Shown here: positions 16,764 to 26,300 of the stretch, one piece after another
How positions within the stretch are numbered: position 1 is the first letter of the stretch
Layout: each line of letters opens with the position of its first letter
NCBI RefSeq assembly: GCF_009932475.1
Contig: NZ_BJOV01000005.1
Coordinates: 1 to 64,000 of the forward strand
Source of the DNA: Gordonia spumicola
GTDB taxonomy: Bacteria > Actinomycetota > Actinomycetes > Mycobacteriales > Mycobacteriaceae
Direction: 5' to 3'
DNA: 64,000 bases
The notes under the pieces: model-generated
What the model was told of the DNA's origin: nothing
Seen by the model: the letters and a program-made list of their open reading frames with translations, nothing else
Databases searched by the model: none
Position numbers and translations under genes: made by a program

Positions 16764-18103
16764 ATCATCAGGTCGAGCACGACGAACGCCAGCAGCGGCC
16801 AGCCGAGCAGCGGGACGAACCAGCCGACGGTCACGGCGACGGCGATGAGCCCGATGCTCACCGGCCACGGCACCGCCCGCAGACCGCCCGCAGCGGGTGC
16901 GCGTCGGCCCCGGCGCTGCCACCACGCGCGGTAGCCGAGGACGATCACCACGATCAACGCGATCATCACCGCGAACAGCAGGATCTGGTTGGCGACGCCG
17001 AACAGGAGTCCCATGTGCAGGGCGATGCCGAGGTTCGCCAGCTGTGCCGCGACCGGCCAGTCGGCGAAACGGTTCACCGAGACGACGGTGTCGGTCGCCG
17101 GGTCGACGGCGGCCGTGTCGGGGGAGAACTGCCACGCTCGACGAGTCTCGGCGACCGTGTAGGCGGTGCCGGGATCCGACGGCAGGGTCACCTCGACACC
17201 GTCGCCGAGGCCGGCTGAACGGGCGAGCGCAACGGCGGCGTCGACCTGCGCGATGGCGCCCGACGTGTCTCCGACGGGGCCTGCGGCGCCGTGACCGGCG
17301 TGTTCGCCGCCAGCGGGCGCCTTCGCGGCGGATCCGGGGAGGGCCGTGTCGGTGGACGGGGCGTTCCAGTTCAGGGCCGCGCGCAGGTTCGTCACATTCT
17401 CGCCCGCGTAGGTCGACCAGGTGAGGCCGGTCGCGGACAGGAAGAGCAGGACGACCGAGATCCACACGCCGATCAGTGCGTGCCTGCGCACCGTCCGCCC
17501 ACGGCCGCGGCGTCCCGGAGCCCTGCGCGAACGGAGGAACCACAATCCGAGGCCCGCCAGGACGATCACCCACAGCCAGGACGCGGCGAACTCGCTGTAG
17601 AGCCTGCCCGGTTCGCCGAGGTGCAGGTCGCGGTGCAGCCTGTCGAGCCATTGGCGCATGGGGAGCGCGTTGGCGCTGCCGTAGACGGGCAGATCGCCCC
17701 TGGTCTCCAGGGTCACCGGGTCGACGAACACCGCGCGGCGTTCGGAGTCGCCGAGGGTCGGATCGGAGAACATGACCGCCGTCGTGTCACCGGACGAGGC
17801 TGGCGGTCGGACCGCGACGACGGGGAGTTCGGGGCGGACCTTGCGTGCCGCGTCGATCTGGTCGGCGAGCGAGTGGGCCTGCCCGGTCGAATCGGTGTGG
17901 AGCTCGTGTCGGTACACGAGGCTCTCGACGGAGGGCGCGAGGGCGTAGAGGGCGCCGGTCACGGCGGCGATCAGCAGGAACGGTGCGACGACCACTCCGG
18001 CGTAGAAGTGGAGTCGGTGCAGCATGCGGATGGTCGCGGTCCGTGTGGACGGCGGCAGGGACGTGGTGGGTGGTGCGGGTGTGGACACGACTGTGTCGGA
18101 CAT
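16685..18103 (-). CDS. PepSY-associated membrane protein
   Basis: A 472-residue membrane protein of the PepSY-TM family. The first helix follows the MLHRLHFYAGVVVAPFLLIAAVTGALYAL signature, then an extracytoplasmic PepSY-like region (YRHELHTDSTGQ, and a later PSDPGTAYTVAETRRAW), and three more hydrophobic spans, ending in a basic cytoplasmic tail. Family members are linked to iron-siderophore reduction and to peptidase inhibition. ATG 18103 (MSDTVV) is chosen; the longer frame is arginine-rich and not protein-like. It probably forms a unit with the membrane gene upstream. Confidence 0.8.
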   Translation of the reverse strand: MSDTVVSTPAPPTTSLPPSTRTATIRMLHRLHFYAGVVVAPFLLIAAVTGALYALAPSVESLVYRHELHTDSTGQAHSLADQIDAARKVRPELPVVAVRPPASSGDTTAVMFSDPTLGDSERRAVFVDPVTLETRGDLPVYGSANALPMRQWLDRLHRDLHLGEPGRLYSEFAASWLWVIVLAGLGLWFLRSRRAPGRRGRGRTVRRHALIGVWISVVLLFLSATGLTWSTYAGENVTNLRAALNWNAPSTDTALPGSAAKAPAGGEHAGHGAAGPVGDTSGAIAQVDAAVALARSAGLGDGVEVTLPSDPGTAYTVAETRRAWQFSPDTAAVDPATDTVVSVNRFADWPVAAQLANLGIALHMGLLFGVANQILLFAVMIALIVVIVLGYRAWWQRRGRRAPAAGGLRAVPWPVSIGLIAVAVTVGWFVPLLGWPLLAFVVLDLMIQRAARAKAAKTSTDASQPMHLSVTD

Positions 18104-18233
18104 GGACGGCCTTTTCGGTCGGCGGGATCGTCGCAGCGCAGAACCGACACGTATGACGCTCGATGACGCCACAGGGGCGGTGTCGGCTTCGTATACGTGG
18201 TGGTTGTGTGTGCGTCGGTATGACGTCTGGAAT

Positions 18234-18722
18234 TCAGGCCGAGACCGGCGGCCCGCGGAGACCGACCGAGCCGAGGATGACGAGCCGGGAACGTCGAACA
18301 CGATGGTGACGCGGCGCGGGGATCACGGGCTCCCGCGTGATCGTGCGCGAACGCATCGGGACGATGACGCGGCGCACCACACGCACGAGTGCGTCGAGCG
18401 CGGCGATCAGTGCGAGCGCGGCGAGGGTGCCGACGCCGTGTGAGACGGCCATCGACGGGCGGAACATGTCGTGCTGGTGGCCCGCGAGGACGGCGAGCAA
18501 CAGGTGGACGATGCCTTGTCCGGCGAGCAGGGCGGGGAGGCCGGGCAGTCGTGGTGCGGCGGCGATCGCCGCACCGATCGCGGCGGCCGCCGCGGTGACG
18601 ACCATCAGCGTCGATGTGGTCGGCAAGGTGCCCTGCGCCGCGGCGTGCGCGGCGATCGCAGTCACCGCGGAGGTCGCACCGACGACGCCGCCGCGCATGC
18701 GGGACGCGGAGACGGTGGACAC
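18234..18722 (-). CDS. Small multi-pass membrane protein
   Basis: About 162 residues with four hydrophobic stretches (VVGATSAVTAIAAHAAA, LMVVTAAAAAIGAAIAAA, GIVHLLLAVLAGHQH, VGTLAALALIAALDALV). A histidine pair in AGHQHDMF and the HLLLAVLAGHQH helix suggest metal proximity. Its place just upstream of the PepSY gene, 130 bases away on the same strand, suggests a shared metal-related role, which is inference. The start is uncertain: GTG 18722 or ATG 18698. I do not recognise the family firmly. Confidence 0.6.
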   Translation of the reverse strand: MSTVSASRMRGGVVGATSAVTAIAAHAAAQGTLPTTSTLMVVTAAAAAIGAAIAAAPRLPGLPALLAGQGIVHLLLAVLAGHQHDMFRPSMAVSHGVGTLAALALIAALDALVRVVRRVIVPMRSRTITREPVIPAPRHHRVRRSRLVILGSVGLRGPPVSA

Positions 18723-18744
18723 AGCCGGTGAGCCTACCCGGTGT

Positions 18745-19413
18745 TCAGCGCAGGACCACCAGCCAGACCGCGATGTAGTGCAGGGCCGCGGCGATCGCGG
18801 TGCACGCGTGGAACACCTCGTGATGACCGAACACACCAGGCCAGGGATCCGGCCAACGCAACGCGAACAACACGGCTCCGAGGCTGTACAGCACGCCGCC
18901 GACGGCGAGCAGGACGAGTACGGCGGCTCCCGCCGCGGAGACCAGGGAGGGCGCGACGAACACGATGACCCAGCCGAGAGCGATGTAGAGGATCACGCCG
19001 AGCCACCGCGGGGAACCGGGCCAGGCCATCTTCATCGTCACTCCGGCGATTGCGCCCGCCCACACCCCGCCGAGCACCCACCACCGCGTGGCCCCGGACA
19101 GGGCCATCATGCAGAACGGCGTGTACGTGCCCGCGATGAACACGAAGATCATCGAGTGGTCGGCGCGTTTCATCGCGATCCGCGCGTGCGGCGACGTCCA
19201 GTGCACACGGTGGTACACGGTGCTGACGGTGAAGAGCCCGCAGATCGTGACGACATACACGACGACGGAGAGGACGTCGACCGCGCTGCGGTGCATGGCG
19301 GTGCCGACGATCAGGATCACCCCGACCGCTGCGGCGACGACGGCCGAGTACTTGTGGATCACGCCGCGCAGCGTCGGCTTGGCCGCGTGCTCCAGTGTGG
19401 GGGTCTCCGTCAT
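18745..19413 (-). CDS. Hemolysin III / YqfA-TrhA family membrane protein
   Basis: 222 residues with seven hydrophobic spans, as in the hemolysin III/adiponectin-receptor (PAQR-like) family. Conserved polar sites are present: STVYHRVHW, a DHSMIFVFIAGTYTP segment and the C-terminal HEVFHACTAIAAALHY, which in relatives coordinate zinc. The equivalent in M. tuberculosis is Rv1085c. ATG 19413 (MTETPTLEH) is the start; the frame extends upstream without coding character. Bacterial members are tied to membrane-lipid homeostasis; cytolysis is not expected. It is divergent from the prenyl synthase gene across 60 bases. Confidence 0.9.
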   Translation of the reverse strand: MTETPTLEHAAKPTLRGVIHKYSAVVAAAVGVILIVGTAMHRSAVDVLSVVVYVVTICGLFTVSTVYHRVHWTSPHARIAMKRADHSMIFVFIAGTYTPFCMMALSGATRWWVLGGVWAGAIAGVTMKMAWPGSPRWLGVILYIALGWVIVFVAPSLVSAAGAAVLVLLAVGGVLYSLGAVLFALRWPDPWPGVFGHHEVFHACTAIAAALHYIAVWLVVLR

Positions 19414-19473
19414 GCAATCTACGATACCGTAAGTTTCGCGCCGGTAACTTGTTCGGCGAGTAACATCGCGGCT

Positions 19474-20250
19474 GTGAAACTGATCCCCGACGCCCTCCGC
19501 GGCGGCATGTACCGCGTCTACGAACGACGCCTGGTGCAGCTCATGGATCCGACCCGCGTGCCGCGGCATGTCGCCATCATCTGTGACGGCAACCGACGGT
19601 GGGCGCGGGAGGCGGGGTTCGAGGACGTCAGCCACGGCCACCGGGTCGGTGCGCGCCGCATCGCCGACATGCTCGGCTGGTGTCACGAACTCGGCATCGA
19701 AGCGGTCACCATCTACCTGCTGTCCACGGAGAACCTGTCGCGCGAGTCCGACGAGCTCGACGCCCTGATGGAGATCGTCCCGGACATCGTCGACGAGATC
19801 TCCGACGGAGACTGGCGGGTCCGCATCGTCGGCAACCTCGACAGTCTTCCCGCGCCGGTCGCCACCCGACTGCGCGAGGCGTCGGCCCGCACCGACGGAC
19901 TGTCGGGGATGAACGTCAACGTCGCCGTCGGATACGGCGGACGACAGGAGATCGTCGACGCCGTCAAGGCGCTGCTCTCGGACGCGGCGGCATCGGGCGC
20001 CACGCCGACCGAGATGGTCGACGCGGTGTCCGTGGAGGGCATCGACGCGAACCTGTACACGTCCGGACAACCCGACCCCGACCTCGTGATCCGGACATCC
20101 GGCGAACAGCGGCTGAGCGGTTTCCTGCTGTGGCAGAGCGCGTACTCGGAGATCTGGTTCACCGACGCCTACTGGCCGGAGTTCCGGCGCGTCGACTTCC
20201 TCCGGGCCCTCCGCGACTACGCGGCGCGCAGCAGGCGGTTCGGCAAGTAG
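19474..20250 (+). CDS. Short-chain Z-prenyl diphosphate synthase (Rv1086-like)
   Basis: A 258-residue cis-prenyltransferase of the UppS family. Asp38 in ICDGNRRWAR is the catalytic magnesium ligand, and LSTENLSRESDEL, GYGGRQEIVDA and DLVIRTSGEQRLSGFLLWQSAYSE are family blocks. Length and neighbours (hemolysin III gene before, coaA region after) match Rv1086, which makes Z,E-farnesyl diphosphate, the primer for the decaprenyl phosphate carrier of mycobacterial walls. Product length cannot be proven from the sequence. GTG 19474 is the start that gives the exact family length. The following gene begins on its last base. Confidence 0.9.
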   Translation: MKLIPDALRGGMYRVYERRLVQLMDPTRVPRHVAIICDGNRRWAREAGFEDVSHGHRVGARRIADMLGWCHELGIEAVTIYLLSTENLSRESDELDALMEIVPDIVDEISDGDWRVRIVGNLDSLPAPVATRLREASARTDGLSGMNVNVAVGYGGRQEIVDAVKALLSDAAASGATPTEMVDAVSVEGIDANLYTSGQPDPDLVIRTSGEQRLSGFLLWQSAYSEIWFTDAYWPEFRRVDFLRALRDYAARSRRFGK

Positions 20251-20729
20251 TGGCCGCCACCCCGGCGATCGCCGCGCTGGAGAGGGCGGGCGTCGCCCAC
20301 ACCGTCCGCAGCTATCACCACGATCGACGCAGCACCGACTACGGTGCGGAGGCAGTCGACGCGATGGCCGAACACGGCGTCGAAGCCGAACAGATCTTCA
20401 AGACGCTCGTCGTCGACCTCGGTGGGACGCTGGCGGTGGCCGTCGTCCCGGTTCCGGAGAAGCTGTCCCTCAAGGCCGCGGCGAAGGCTCTCGGCGCGTC
20501 GAAGGCCGAGATGGCCGACGCCGGGAAGGTCACGCGGGCCACCGGATACGTGCTCGGGGGAGTGTCGCCCGTCGGTCAGAAGACGATGCTGCCGACGGTG
20601 ATCGACGAGACCGCGCTGATGTGGGACGTCGTCCTGTGCAGTGCGGGCAAGCGGGGACTGGAGATCGAACTGTCACCCGACGACCTCGTCTCGGTGACGA
20701 ACGCCGTCGTCGCGGACATCCTGGCGTGA
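20250..20729 (+). CDS. ybaK: YbaK/EbsC-type Cys-tRNA(Pro) deacylase
   Basis: A 159-residue YbaK-family editing domain that hydrolyses mischarged Cys-tRNA(Pro) in trans. Motifs seen are FKTLVVDL, the PVPEKLSLKAAAKALGA segment with its catalytic-site lysines, and TGYVLGGVSPVGQK. GTG 20250 shares a base with the stop of the prenyl synthase (TAGTG), so translation is likely coupled. It ends just before a REP-like palindrome. Confidence in the family is high; the precise editing substrate is by homology. Confidence 0.88.
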   Translation: MAATPAIAALERAGVAHTVRSYHHDRRSTDYGAEAVDAMAEHGVEAEQIFKTLVVDLGGTLAVAVVPVPEKLSLKAAAKALGASKAEMADAGKVTRATGYVLGGVSPVGQKTMLPTVIDETALMWDVVLCSAGKRGLEIELSPDDLVSVTNAVVADILA

Positions 20730-20734
20730 CGGGC

Positions 20735-20814
20735 CTTTCGACTCGCAAGCTCGCTCAAGGAACGGGTGGGCAGCGTGCCTCCCCGTTCGTTGAGCGAGCG
20801 AAGCGAGTCGAAGC
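20735..20814. repeat. REP-like palindrome between ybaK and coaA
   Basis: About 32-base arms (20735-20766 and 20781-20814) with a few mismatches, built on cttcgactcgc..gctcgctcaa and its complement, enclose a short spacer. A related half-element (ccttcgactcgctccgctcg) is at 52895-52914. It fills the space between converging genes and may act as a terminator. Confidence 0.75.
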
Positions 20815-20816
20815 GC

Positions 20817-21758
20817 CTACAGCTTGCGCAGTCGGACTTTGTTGATCGAGTGGTCGAAGTCTTTGCGCAGCACCAGGGTCGCGCGGGGCCGCGTGGGGAG
20901 CACGTTCTCGATGAGGTTGGGGCGGTTGATCGACGTCCAGATGTCGCGGGCCGCGATCTTCGCCTGCTGATCGGTCAGGGACGCGTAGTGGTGGAAGTGC
21001 GAGTCCGGATTCTGGAACGCGGTGGTCCGCATCTGGAGGAAGCGGGAGATGTACCAGCGCTCGATGTCGGACGTCTTGGCGTCCACGTAGATCGAGAAGT
21101 CGAACAGGTCTGACACCGTCAGCGTCGGGCCGGTCTGGAGTACGTTCAGACCCTCGACGATCAGGATGTCGGGCTGACGCACCTCGATGAACGCGTCGGG
21201 CACGATGTCGTAACTCACGTGCGAGTACACGGGGGCGGTGACGAGCGACGCCCCCGACTTCACCTCGGTGACGAAACGCAGGAGGCCGCGGCGGTCGTAC
21301 GACTCCGGGAAGCCCTTGCGGTGCATGATGCCGCGTCGTTCCAATTCCGCTGTGGGATAGAGGAATCCGTCGGTGGTGACGAGGTCGACCTTCGGGTGCG
21401 TGTCCCAGCGCGACAGCAGTTTCGCGAGCACGCGGGCCGTCGTCGACTTGCCGACGGCGACGCTGCCCGCGATGCCGATCACGAACGGCACCTGACGGTT
21501 GCGTTGATGCTCGCCGAGGAAGGTCGACGTCGCCGCGAAGAGTCTGCGCCTGGCCTCCACCTGCATGTGGATCAGACGGGAGATCGGCAGATACACCTCG
21601 GCGACTTCGGTGAGGTCGACCTGCTCGCCGAGACCGACGAGGTCTTCGAGCTCCGATTCGGTCAGGACCATCGGCATCGACTGCCGCAGTTCACGCCACT
21701 GCTTGCGGTCGAGTTCGAGGTACAGGCCGGGATCGCGGTCGCTGGAAAGGCGCGCCAT
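20817..21758 (-). CDS. coaA: Pantothenate kinase, type I
   Basis: 313 residues, the usual CoaA length. It phosphorylates pantothenate in the first step of CoA synthesis. The P-loop GSVAVGKST lies at about 98-106; [22 protein letters not shown] and SHFHHYASL are family blocks, and the C-terminus [11 protein letters not shown] is typical. ATG 21758 (MARLSS) aligns with mycobacterial CoaA; an ATG at 21779 would add seven residues. It is divergent from the DUF885 gene with only 33 bases between the starts, so promoters must overlap one of the genes. Confidence 0.95.
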   Translation of the reverse strand: MARLSSDRDPGLYLELDRKQWRELRQSMPMVLTESELEDLVGLGEQVDLTEVAEVYLPISRLIHMQVEARRRLFAATSTFLGEHQRNRQVPFVIGIAGSVAVGKSTTARVLAKLLSRWDTHPKVDLVTTDGFLYPTAELERRGIMHRKGFPESYDRRGLLRFVTEVKSGASLVTAPVYSHVSYDIVPDAFIEVRQPDILIVEGLNVLQTGPTLTVSDLFDFSIYVDAKTSDIERWYISRFLQMRTTAFQNPDSHFHHYASLTDQQAKIAARDIWTSINRPNLIENVLPTRPRATLVLRKDFDHSINKVRLRKL

Positions 21759-21791
21759 GCCCGGTAACGGTACTCCCATACTCTGGGGGTC

Positions 21792-23015
21792 ATGACCGCA
21801 GAGCGCCCGTCGAACGATCCGGTGACCGAGTACCTGTCGATCGGCCTGCTGTTCGACCGGTTGGAGGAGGGATTCGTCGACGCCTACACCGGCGACCCGG
21901 CACTGCGGGCCGCCGCGCAGAACGCGCCCCGCCCGGATCCCGCAGCCCTGGCCGCGCGTTGCCGGGCGCTGCTGGAGAGGCTGCCCGACGGGCTGCCCGC
22001 CGACCGCGCCGAGTTCGTCGCGTCCCACGTCCGGGCGCTCGAGTGCTCGGCGCGCACGTTCGCCGGCGAGCACGTCGGGTTCGTCGACGAGGTCCGGGCC
22101 TACTTCGACGTCGACATCGCCCCCGCCGATCCCGAGGCCTATCGGCTTGCGCACGAGCGGTTGGCGCAGGCGCTCGGCGTGCCCGGTGCGACGGGCGCCG
22201 CGCTCCGCGACGAGTATCAGCGGTACCGGCGGGCAGACGAGATCCCCGCCGAACTCACCGAACCGCTGATCACCGCGTTCGCGAGCAGCCTCCGCGACCG
22301 GGTGCGCTCGGAGTTCCCCCTGCCGTCGGACGAGGTGATCGACTTCCAGGTGGTCTCGGACAAGCCGTGGTCGGGTTTCAACTACTACCTGGGCGACTAC
22401 CGCTCCACCGTCGCCGTCAACACCGATCTGCCGCAGCACCTGTCGGGCCTGCCGGGGCTGATCGCGCACGAGGCGTACCCGGGGCACCACACCGAGCACT
22501 GCCGCAAGGAGCAGGGGCTCGTCGCCACGGAGCAGCTCGAGCACACGATCTTCCTCGTCAACACTCCGCAGTGTCTGATGGCGGAGGGGCTCGCCGACCA
22601 CGCATTGGCCGCCGCGATGGGGCCGGAGTGGCACGAGTGGGCCGCCGAGATCTACGCCGACTTCGGGCTCCGGTTCGACGCGGAGAAGGCCCGCGCCGTC
22701 GCGCAGGCCACAGCCGGACTCCTGACCGTCCGCCAGGACGCGGCGCTCATGCTCCACGACCGGCACGACGACGCCGACACGGTCGCCGCATTCCTGCAGC
22801 GCTGGCTGCTGGTGAACCCGGACCGCTCGCGCCAGATGCTGCGTTTCCTCACGTCGCCGCTGTGGCGCGCGTACATCTCGACCTATGTCGAGGGCTACCG
22901 ATTGCTCGGCGACTGGCTCGACGACGCACCCGGAGAACAACGGCTGGGCAGGTTCGGCAGGCTCCTCGACGAACCCCTCACCCCGGCAGTTCTCCGCGGC
23001 GAACTGTCCCACTAG
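21792..23015 (+). CDS. DUF885 family putative metallopeptidase
   Basis: 407 residues of the DUF885 family, mostly alpha-helical and distantly related to thermolysin-like metallopeptidases. The putative zinc motif is [11 protein letters not shown], with a downstream glutamate in MAEGLADH. There is no signal peptide, so it is probably cytosolic. Members are annotated as uncharacterised or as carboxypeptidase-like. It starts 33 bases from coaA on the other strand and ends 10 bases before glyA. Confidence 0.85.
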   Translation: MTAERPSNDPVTEYLSIGLLFDRLEEGFVDAYTGDPALRAAAQNAPRPDPAALAARCRALLERLPDGLPADRAEFVASHVRALECSARTFAGEHVGFVDEVRAYFDVDIAPADPEAYRLAHERLAQALGVPGATGAALRDEYQRYRRADEIPAELTEPLITAFASSLRDRVRSEFPLPSDEVIDFQVVSDKPWSGFNYYLGDYRSTVAVNTDLPQHLSGLPGLIAHEAYPGHHTEHCRKEQGLVATEQLEHTIFLVNTPQCLMAEGLADHALAAAMGPEWHEWAAEIYADFGLRFDAEKARAVAQATAGLLTVRQDAALMLHDRHDDADTVAAFLQRWLLVNPDRSRQMLRFLTSPLWRAYISTYVEGYRLLGDWLDDAPGEQRLGRFGRLLDEPLTPAVLRGELSH

Positions 23016-23025
23016 AATGCACGGC

Positions 23026-24321
23026 ATGAGCCTGTTCACGCAGTCCTTGGCCGAACTCGACCCCGATGTGGCCGCCGCCATGAACGGCGAGCTGTCCCGT
23101 CAGCGCGACACCCTCGAGATGATCGCATCGGAGAACTTCGTTCCCCGCGCCGTGCTTCAGGCGCAGGGCAGCGTCCTGACGAACAAGTACGCCGAGGGCT
23201 ACCCCGGCCGTCGCTACTACGGGGGCTGCGAATACGTCGACGTCGTCGAGGACATCGCCCGCGACCGCGCCAAGAAGCTGTTCGGCGCCGATTTCGCGAA
23301 CGTCCAGCCGCACGCGGGCGCGCAGGCGAACGCCGCCGTGCTGCAGGCCTTGATGGAGCCCGGTGAGACACTCCTCGGCCTCGACCTCGCGCACGGCGGT
23401 CACCTCACCCACGGCATGCGGCTGAACTTCTCGGGCAAGCTGTACGAGAACGCCTTCTACGGAGTCAGCAAGGAAGACTTCCGCATCGACATGGACGAGG
23501 TGCGCAAGATCGCCCTCGACACCAAGCCGAAGGTGATCGTCGCGGGCTGGTCGGCCTACCCTCGCACCCTCGATTTCGCGGCGTTCCGCTCGATCGCCGA
23601 CGAGGTCGGAGCCCACCTGTGGGTCGACATGGCGCACTTCGCCGGCCTCGTCGCCGCCGGACTGCACCCGAATCCCGTCGAGCACGCCGACGTCGTCTCG
23701 ACCACCGTCCACAAGACTCTCGGCGGCCCCCGCTCGGGCATGATCCTCGCCAAGCAGGAGTGGGCCAAGAAGCTCAACTCGGCGGTCTTCCCCGGTCAGC
23801 AGGGCGGACCGCTCATGCACGCCGTCGCAGCGAAGGCTGTCGCGCTCAAGGTGGCAGGCACCGAGGAGTTCGCCGAGCGTCAGCGTCGCACCCTGTCGGG
23901 CGCGTCGATCCTCGCCGACCGTCTTCTCGGCGACGACGTTGCGAAGTCGGGCGTCACGGTCCTGACCGGCGGCACCGACGTCCATCTCGTCCTCGTCGAC
24001 CTGCGGAACTCCGACCTCGACGGCCAGCAGGCCGAGGACCTCCTCCACGAGGTCGGCATCACCGTCAACCGCAACGCCGTGCCGTTCGACCCGCGCCCGC
24101 CGATGGTCACCTCGGGTCTGCGCATCGGCACCCCGGCGCTCGCCACGCGCGGCTTCGGGGACACCGAGTTCGCCGAGGTCGCCGACGTCATCGCCACCGC
24201 GCTCGCCGCGGGCAAGTCCGCCGACGTCGCGTCGCTGCGCGCCCGCGTCAGCGCCCTGGCCCTCGACTTCCCGCTGTACGAGGGACTCGAGGACTGGGGC
24301 CTGATGAGTGGTGTGAAGTAA
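23026..24321 (+). CDS. glyA: Serine hydroxymethyltransferase
   Basis: 431 residues. It interconverts serine and glycine while loading one-carbon units on tetrahydrofolate. Lys230 in [14 protein letters not shown] binds [24 protein letters not shown] and NLDFSG-like blocks are present. ATG 23026 (MSLFTQ) is preferred over an ATG at 23017. It matches GlyA1 (Rv1093) in order, between coaA and desA2. The desaturase gene follows with almost no gap, so co-transcription is likely. Confidence 0.96.
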   Translation: MSLFTQSLAELDPDVAAAMNGELSRQRDTLEMIASENFVPRAVLQAQGSVLTNKYAEGYPGRRYYGGCEYVDVVEDIARDRAKKLFGADFANVQPHAGAQANAAVLQALMEPGETLLGLDLAHGGHLTHGMRLNFSGKLYENAFYGVSKEDFRIDMDEVRKIALDTKPKVIVAGWSAYPRTLDFAAFRSIADEVGAHLWVDMAHFAGLVAAGLHPNPVEHADVVSTTVHKTLGGPRSGMILAKQEWAKKLNSAVFPGQQGGPLMHAVAAKAVALKVAGTEEFAERQRRTLSGASILADRLLGDDVAKSGVTVLTGGTDVHLVLVDLRNSDLDGQQAEDLLHEVGITVNRNAVPFDPRPPMVTSGLRIGTPALATRGFGDTEFAEVADVIATALAAGKSADVASLRARVSALALDFPLYEGLEDWGLMSGVK

Positions 24322-24322
24322 G

Positions 24323-25201
24323 GTGACCGGCGTGTCAGTACTGAGCGAAGACGAGTTGATCACCGCGCTGGAGAAGGCTCTCCCCGAGATCGCCGAAGAG
24401 CACGCGAGTGCCGCGCTGTCGTGGAACCCGGGCGATTGGGTGCCGTGGGACAAGGGCCGCAACTTCGCGTTCCTCGGCGGCGAGGACTTCAAGCCCGGCG
24501 ACGAGACTCTGAACGAGACCGCCGCCGCGGGCCTGCTCGCACTGCTGCTGCTGAAGGACAATCTCCCGTCCTTCCACCGCGTGATCTCGATGTTCTTCCC
24601 GCCGTTCTCCGACTGGCGTCAGCTCGTCGGCACGTGGACCGCGGAGGACAACCGTCATGCGATCGTGCTGCGCGACTACCTCGTCGTCACGCGTGCGATG
24701 GACCCGGTCGACGCCGAGAACCGTCGCCGAATCCACGTCGTCGCGGGCTGGCGTCAGACGCCGGAGGAGATCAGCGACATCGGGCCGCTCGACGTCCTCG
24801 CCCTGCTCGCCGTCCACGAGAACCAGTGCGTCCACTACATCGGCAGGCTCATCGAGCACGCCGACGACCCGGACCTGGTGAACATCCTGGAGAAGATCCG
24901 GCACGACGACGCCGCGCAGGCCTCGTTCTTCCAGGCCTTCCTCATCGCCGGAGCCGTCGCCGACCAGGAGGCCACCGTCCTCGCCGTCGATCGTGCGCTC
25001 GCCTCGATCGAGCACATCGGCGACGACGTCGCGGACTTCGACGCCCAGCGCGAGTTCATCTCCGACTTCGAGGACGTCGCGTCCGACGCCGCCATCGCCC
25101 GCACCTTGGCCGACGAGCTCAAGATCGAGAGCCTGCAGAGCCTCTCCGACGAGGCACAGGCCGCGCGCACCCGCATCCTGGAGCGCGCCGCCGGTCACTG
25201 A
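24323..25201 (+). CDS. desA2: Acyl-ACP desaturase (DesA2-like)
   Basis: A helical di-iron acyl-ACP desaturase of 292 residues (289 if GTG 24332, which has the better AAGTAAGG ribosome site, is used). In the family it inserts a double bond into ACP-bound fatty acids, feeding mycolic or membrane lipids. The first iron-ligand helix is visible as WTAEDNRHAIVLRDYLV (E..RH); the second ligand helix is less canonical (VHENQCVHYIGRL, DDAAQASFFQAFL), as I recall for DesA2 proteins, so activity is less certain than family. Position after glyA and before phoH2 matches Rv1094. Confidence 0.85.
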   Translation: MTGVSVLSEDELITALEKALPEIAEEHASAALSWNPGDWVPWDKGRNFAFLGGEDFKPGDETLNETAAAGLLALLLLKDNLPSFHRVISMFFPPFSDWRQLVGTWTAEDNRHAIVLRDYLVVTRAMDPVDAENRRRIHVVAGWRQTPEEISDIGPLDVLALLAVHENQCVHYIGRLIEHADDPDLVNILEKIRHDDAAQASFFQAFLIAGAVADQEATVLAVDRALASIEHIGDDVADFDAQREFISDFEDVASDAAIARTLADELKIESLQSLSDEAQAARTRILERAAGH

Positions 25202-25270
25202 GGCGTCGATCATCTGACATACCCGACGAAGCCCACAGGCTAGGCTCCCTTCGAGAAGGGGGTTCCACCT

Positions 25271-26008
25271 GTGGGTTTTCTCATTGTTCTCGGCGTCATC
25301 GCGGTCGGCCTGTTCCTCTGGCAGGTGATCGATCCGCGTGGCGCCTGGCGGGCGACGGAGTCGTGGAAGTTCCGCAATCCCGATGCCAACGAGCCGAGCG
25401 ACACGGCTTTTGCGATGGCCCGTGTGGGAGGGGTTGTCGGAATCGTCGGTCTGGCCGTGGCCGGGGCGATGATGTACGGCGCGACGCGATCCGCCGACGA
25501 TCCGAGCGACGGGCGCCCGGCGCGCCCCGCGTACTCCGTGCCGACGTACTCGCCGCCTACGTATCGGTCTTTCGACCTCGGTCCCGGCACGGTGGTCGGC
25601 TACCGGTATCCGAGCGAGCTGACAGTCGAGTTGGTGGTCCTCGACGCCGACTCGCAACCGCGGATCGTCTGCAGCACCGACGTCGACGTGTACGAGCACA
25701 CCAACGCCGTCGTCGTTCGGGTCGCGCGTTCCCTCGCCGACTTTCGTGGTCGGACCGAGCCGGACCCGGACGATTGCACCGAGAGCTCGCCGACCACCGT
25801 GACGCGAGCGCTCGCCCACCCGATCGGAGACCGCCCGATCCTGACCGCGGCACCCGTCGTCGACGCCGCGTCCGTCGGCCTGCGTCCGGGCCCTCGGGTC
25901 CGGCCGACACCGCTCGTCGAAGTGCCCGCGCCCGGCGTCGTGCAGCCGCAGCATCCGGTGCGGATCGACCCGTCGTGGAGGCCCGTTCCGCTGCTCGCCG
26001 CCGAGTGA
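25271..26008 (+). CDS. Hypothetical two-helix membrane protein (possibly DUF6199 type)
   Basis: 245 residues: a helix at the very N-terminus (MGFLIVLGVIAVGLFLWQVI), a short W-x-FRNPDANEPSD segment, a second helix (about 53-72), then a 170-residue proline-rich extracytoplasmic part with two cysteines (RIVCSTD, PDDCTES). The two-helix start with W..RNP..EPS resembles DUF6199 proteins; I am not sure. GTG 25271 follows GAAGGGGGTT at proper spacing. It converges on the regulator gene at 26010, with one base between stops. Function unknown. Confidence 0.65.
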   Translation: MGFLIVLGVIAVGLFLWQVIDPRGAWRATESWKFRNPDANEPSDTAFAMARVGGVVGIVGLAVAGAMMYGATRSADDPSDGRPARPAYSVPTYSPPTYRSFDLGPGTVVGYRYPSELTVELVVLDADSQPRIVCSTDVDVYEHTNAVVVRVARSLADFRGRTEPDPDDCTESSPTTVTRALAHPIGDRPILTAAPVVDAASVGLRPGPRVRPTPLVEVPAPGVVQPQHPVRIDPSWRPVPLLAAE

Positions 26009-26009
26009 G

Positions 26010-26300
26010 TCAGCCTGCGATGAGGCGTTCGAGGGCCCGTTTGTGATTCTCGAACGCATTCCTGCCCGCCCGGGTGATCTTGTAGGTCGTCGAGCCGCCG
26101 CGGCCGCGCGACTTGGTCGCGGTGACGTATTCGGCGTCGATCAGCACCGCCATCTGCTTCGACAGGTCGGAGTCGCTGACGGCGAGGTGATCGCGGAGGA
26201 ACGTGAAGTCGGTTGTCGTCGCGTTGCTCAGCACGGCCAGGGCCGCGAGGCGTTTCGGCGGGGTGAGGACGGGATCGAGGTCGCCGAGCGGTCCGCTCAT
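26010..26300 (-). CDS. Small winged-helix transcriptional regulator (HTH_34/MarR-like)
   Basis: 96 residues, essentially one winged helix: PKRLAALAVLSNATTTDFTFLRDHL, a recognition helix SDSDLSKQMAVLIDAEYV, and a wing KSRGRGGSTTYKITRAGRNAF. This is the compact winged-helix type often paired with a membrane protein of unknown role. The start overlaps the upstream membrane gene by 4 bases. Two palindromic sites upstream of the operon (26757-26773 and 26786-26800) are good candidates for its binding. Confidence 0.85.
   Translation of the reverse strand: MSGPLGDLDPVLTPPKRLAALAVLSNATTTDFTFLRDHLAVSDSDLSKQMAVLIDAEYVTATKSRGRGGSTTYKITRAGRNAFENHKRALERLIAG

Noticed and set aside
18337..19473. Long N-terminal extension of the Z-prenyl synthase frame
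   Set aside because: The extension is antisense to two membrane genes; GTG 19474 gives the exact family length.
20817..23081. 754-residue minus-strand frame covering coaA and the DUF885 gene
   Set aside because: Only its C-terminal 313 residues are CoaA. The rest is antisense of the DUF885 gene, which has its own start and HEAYPGHH motif.
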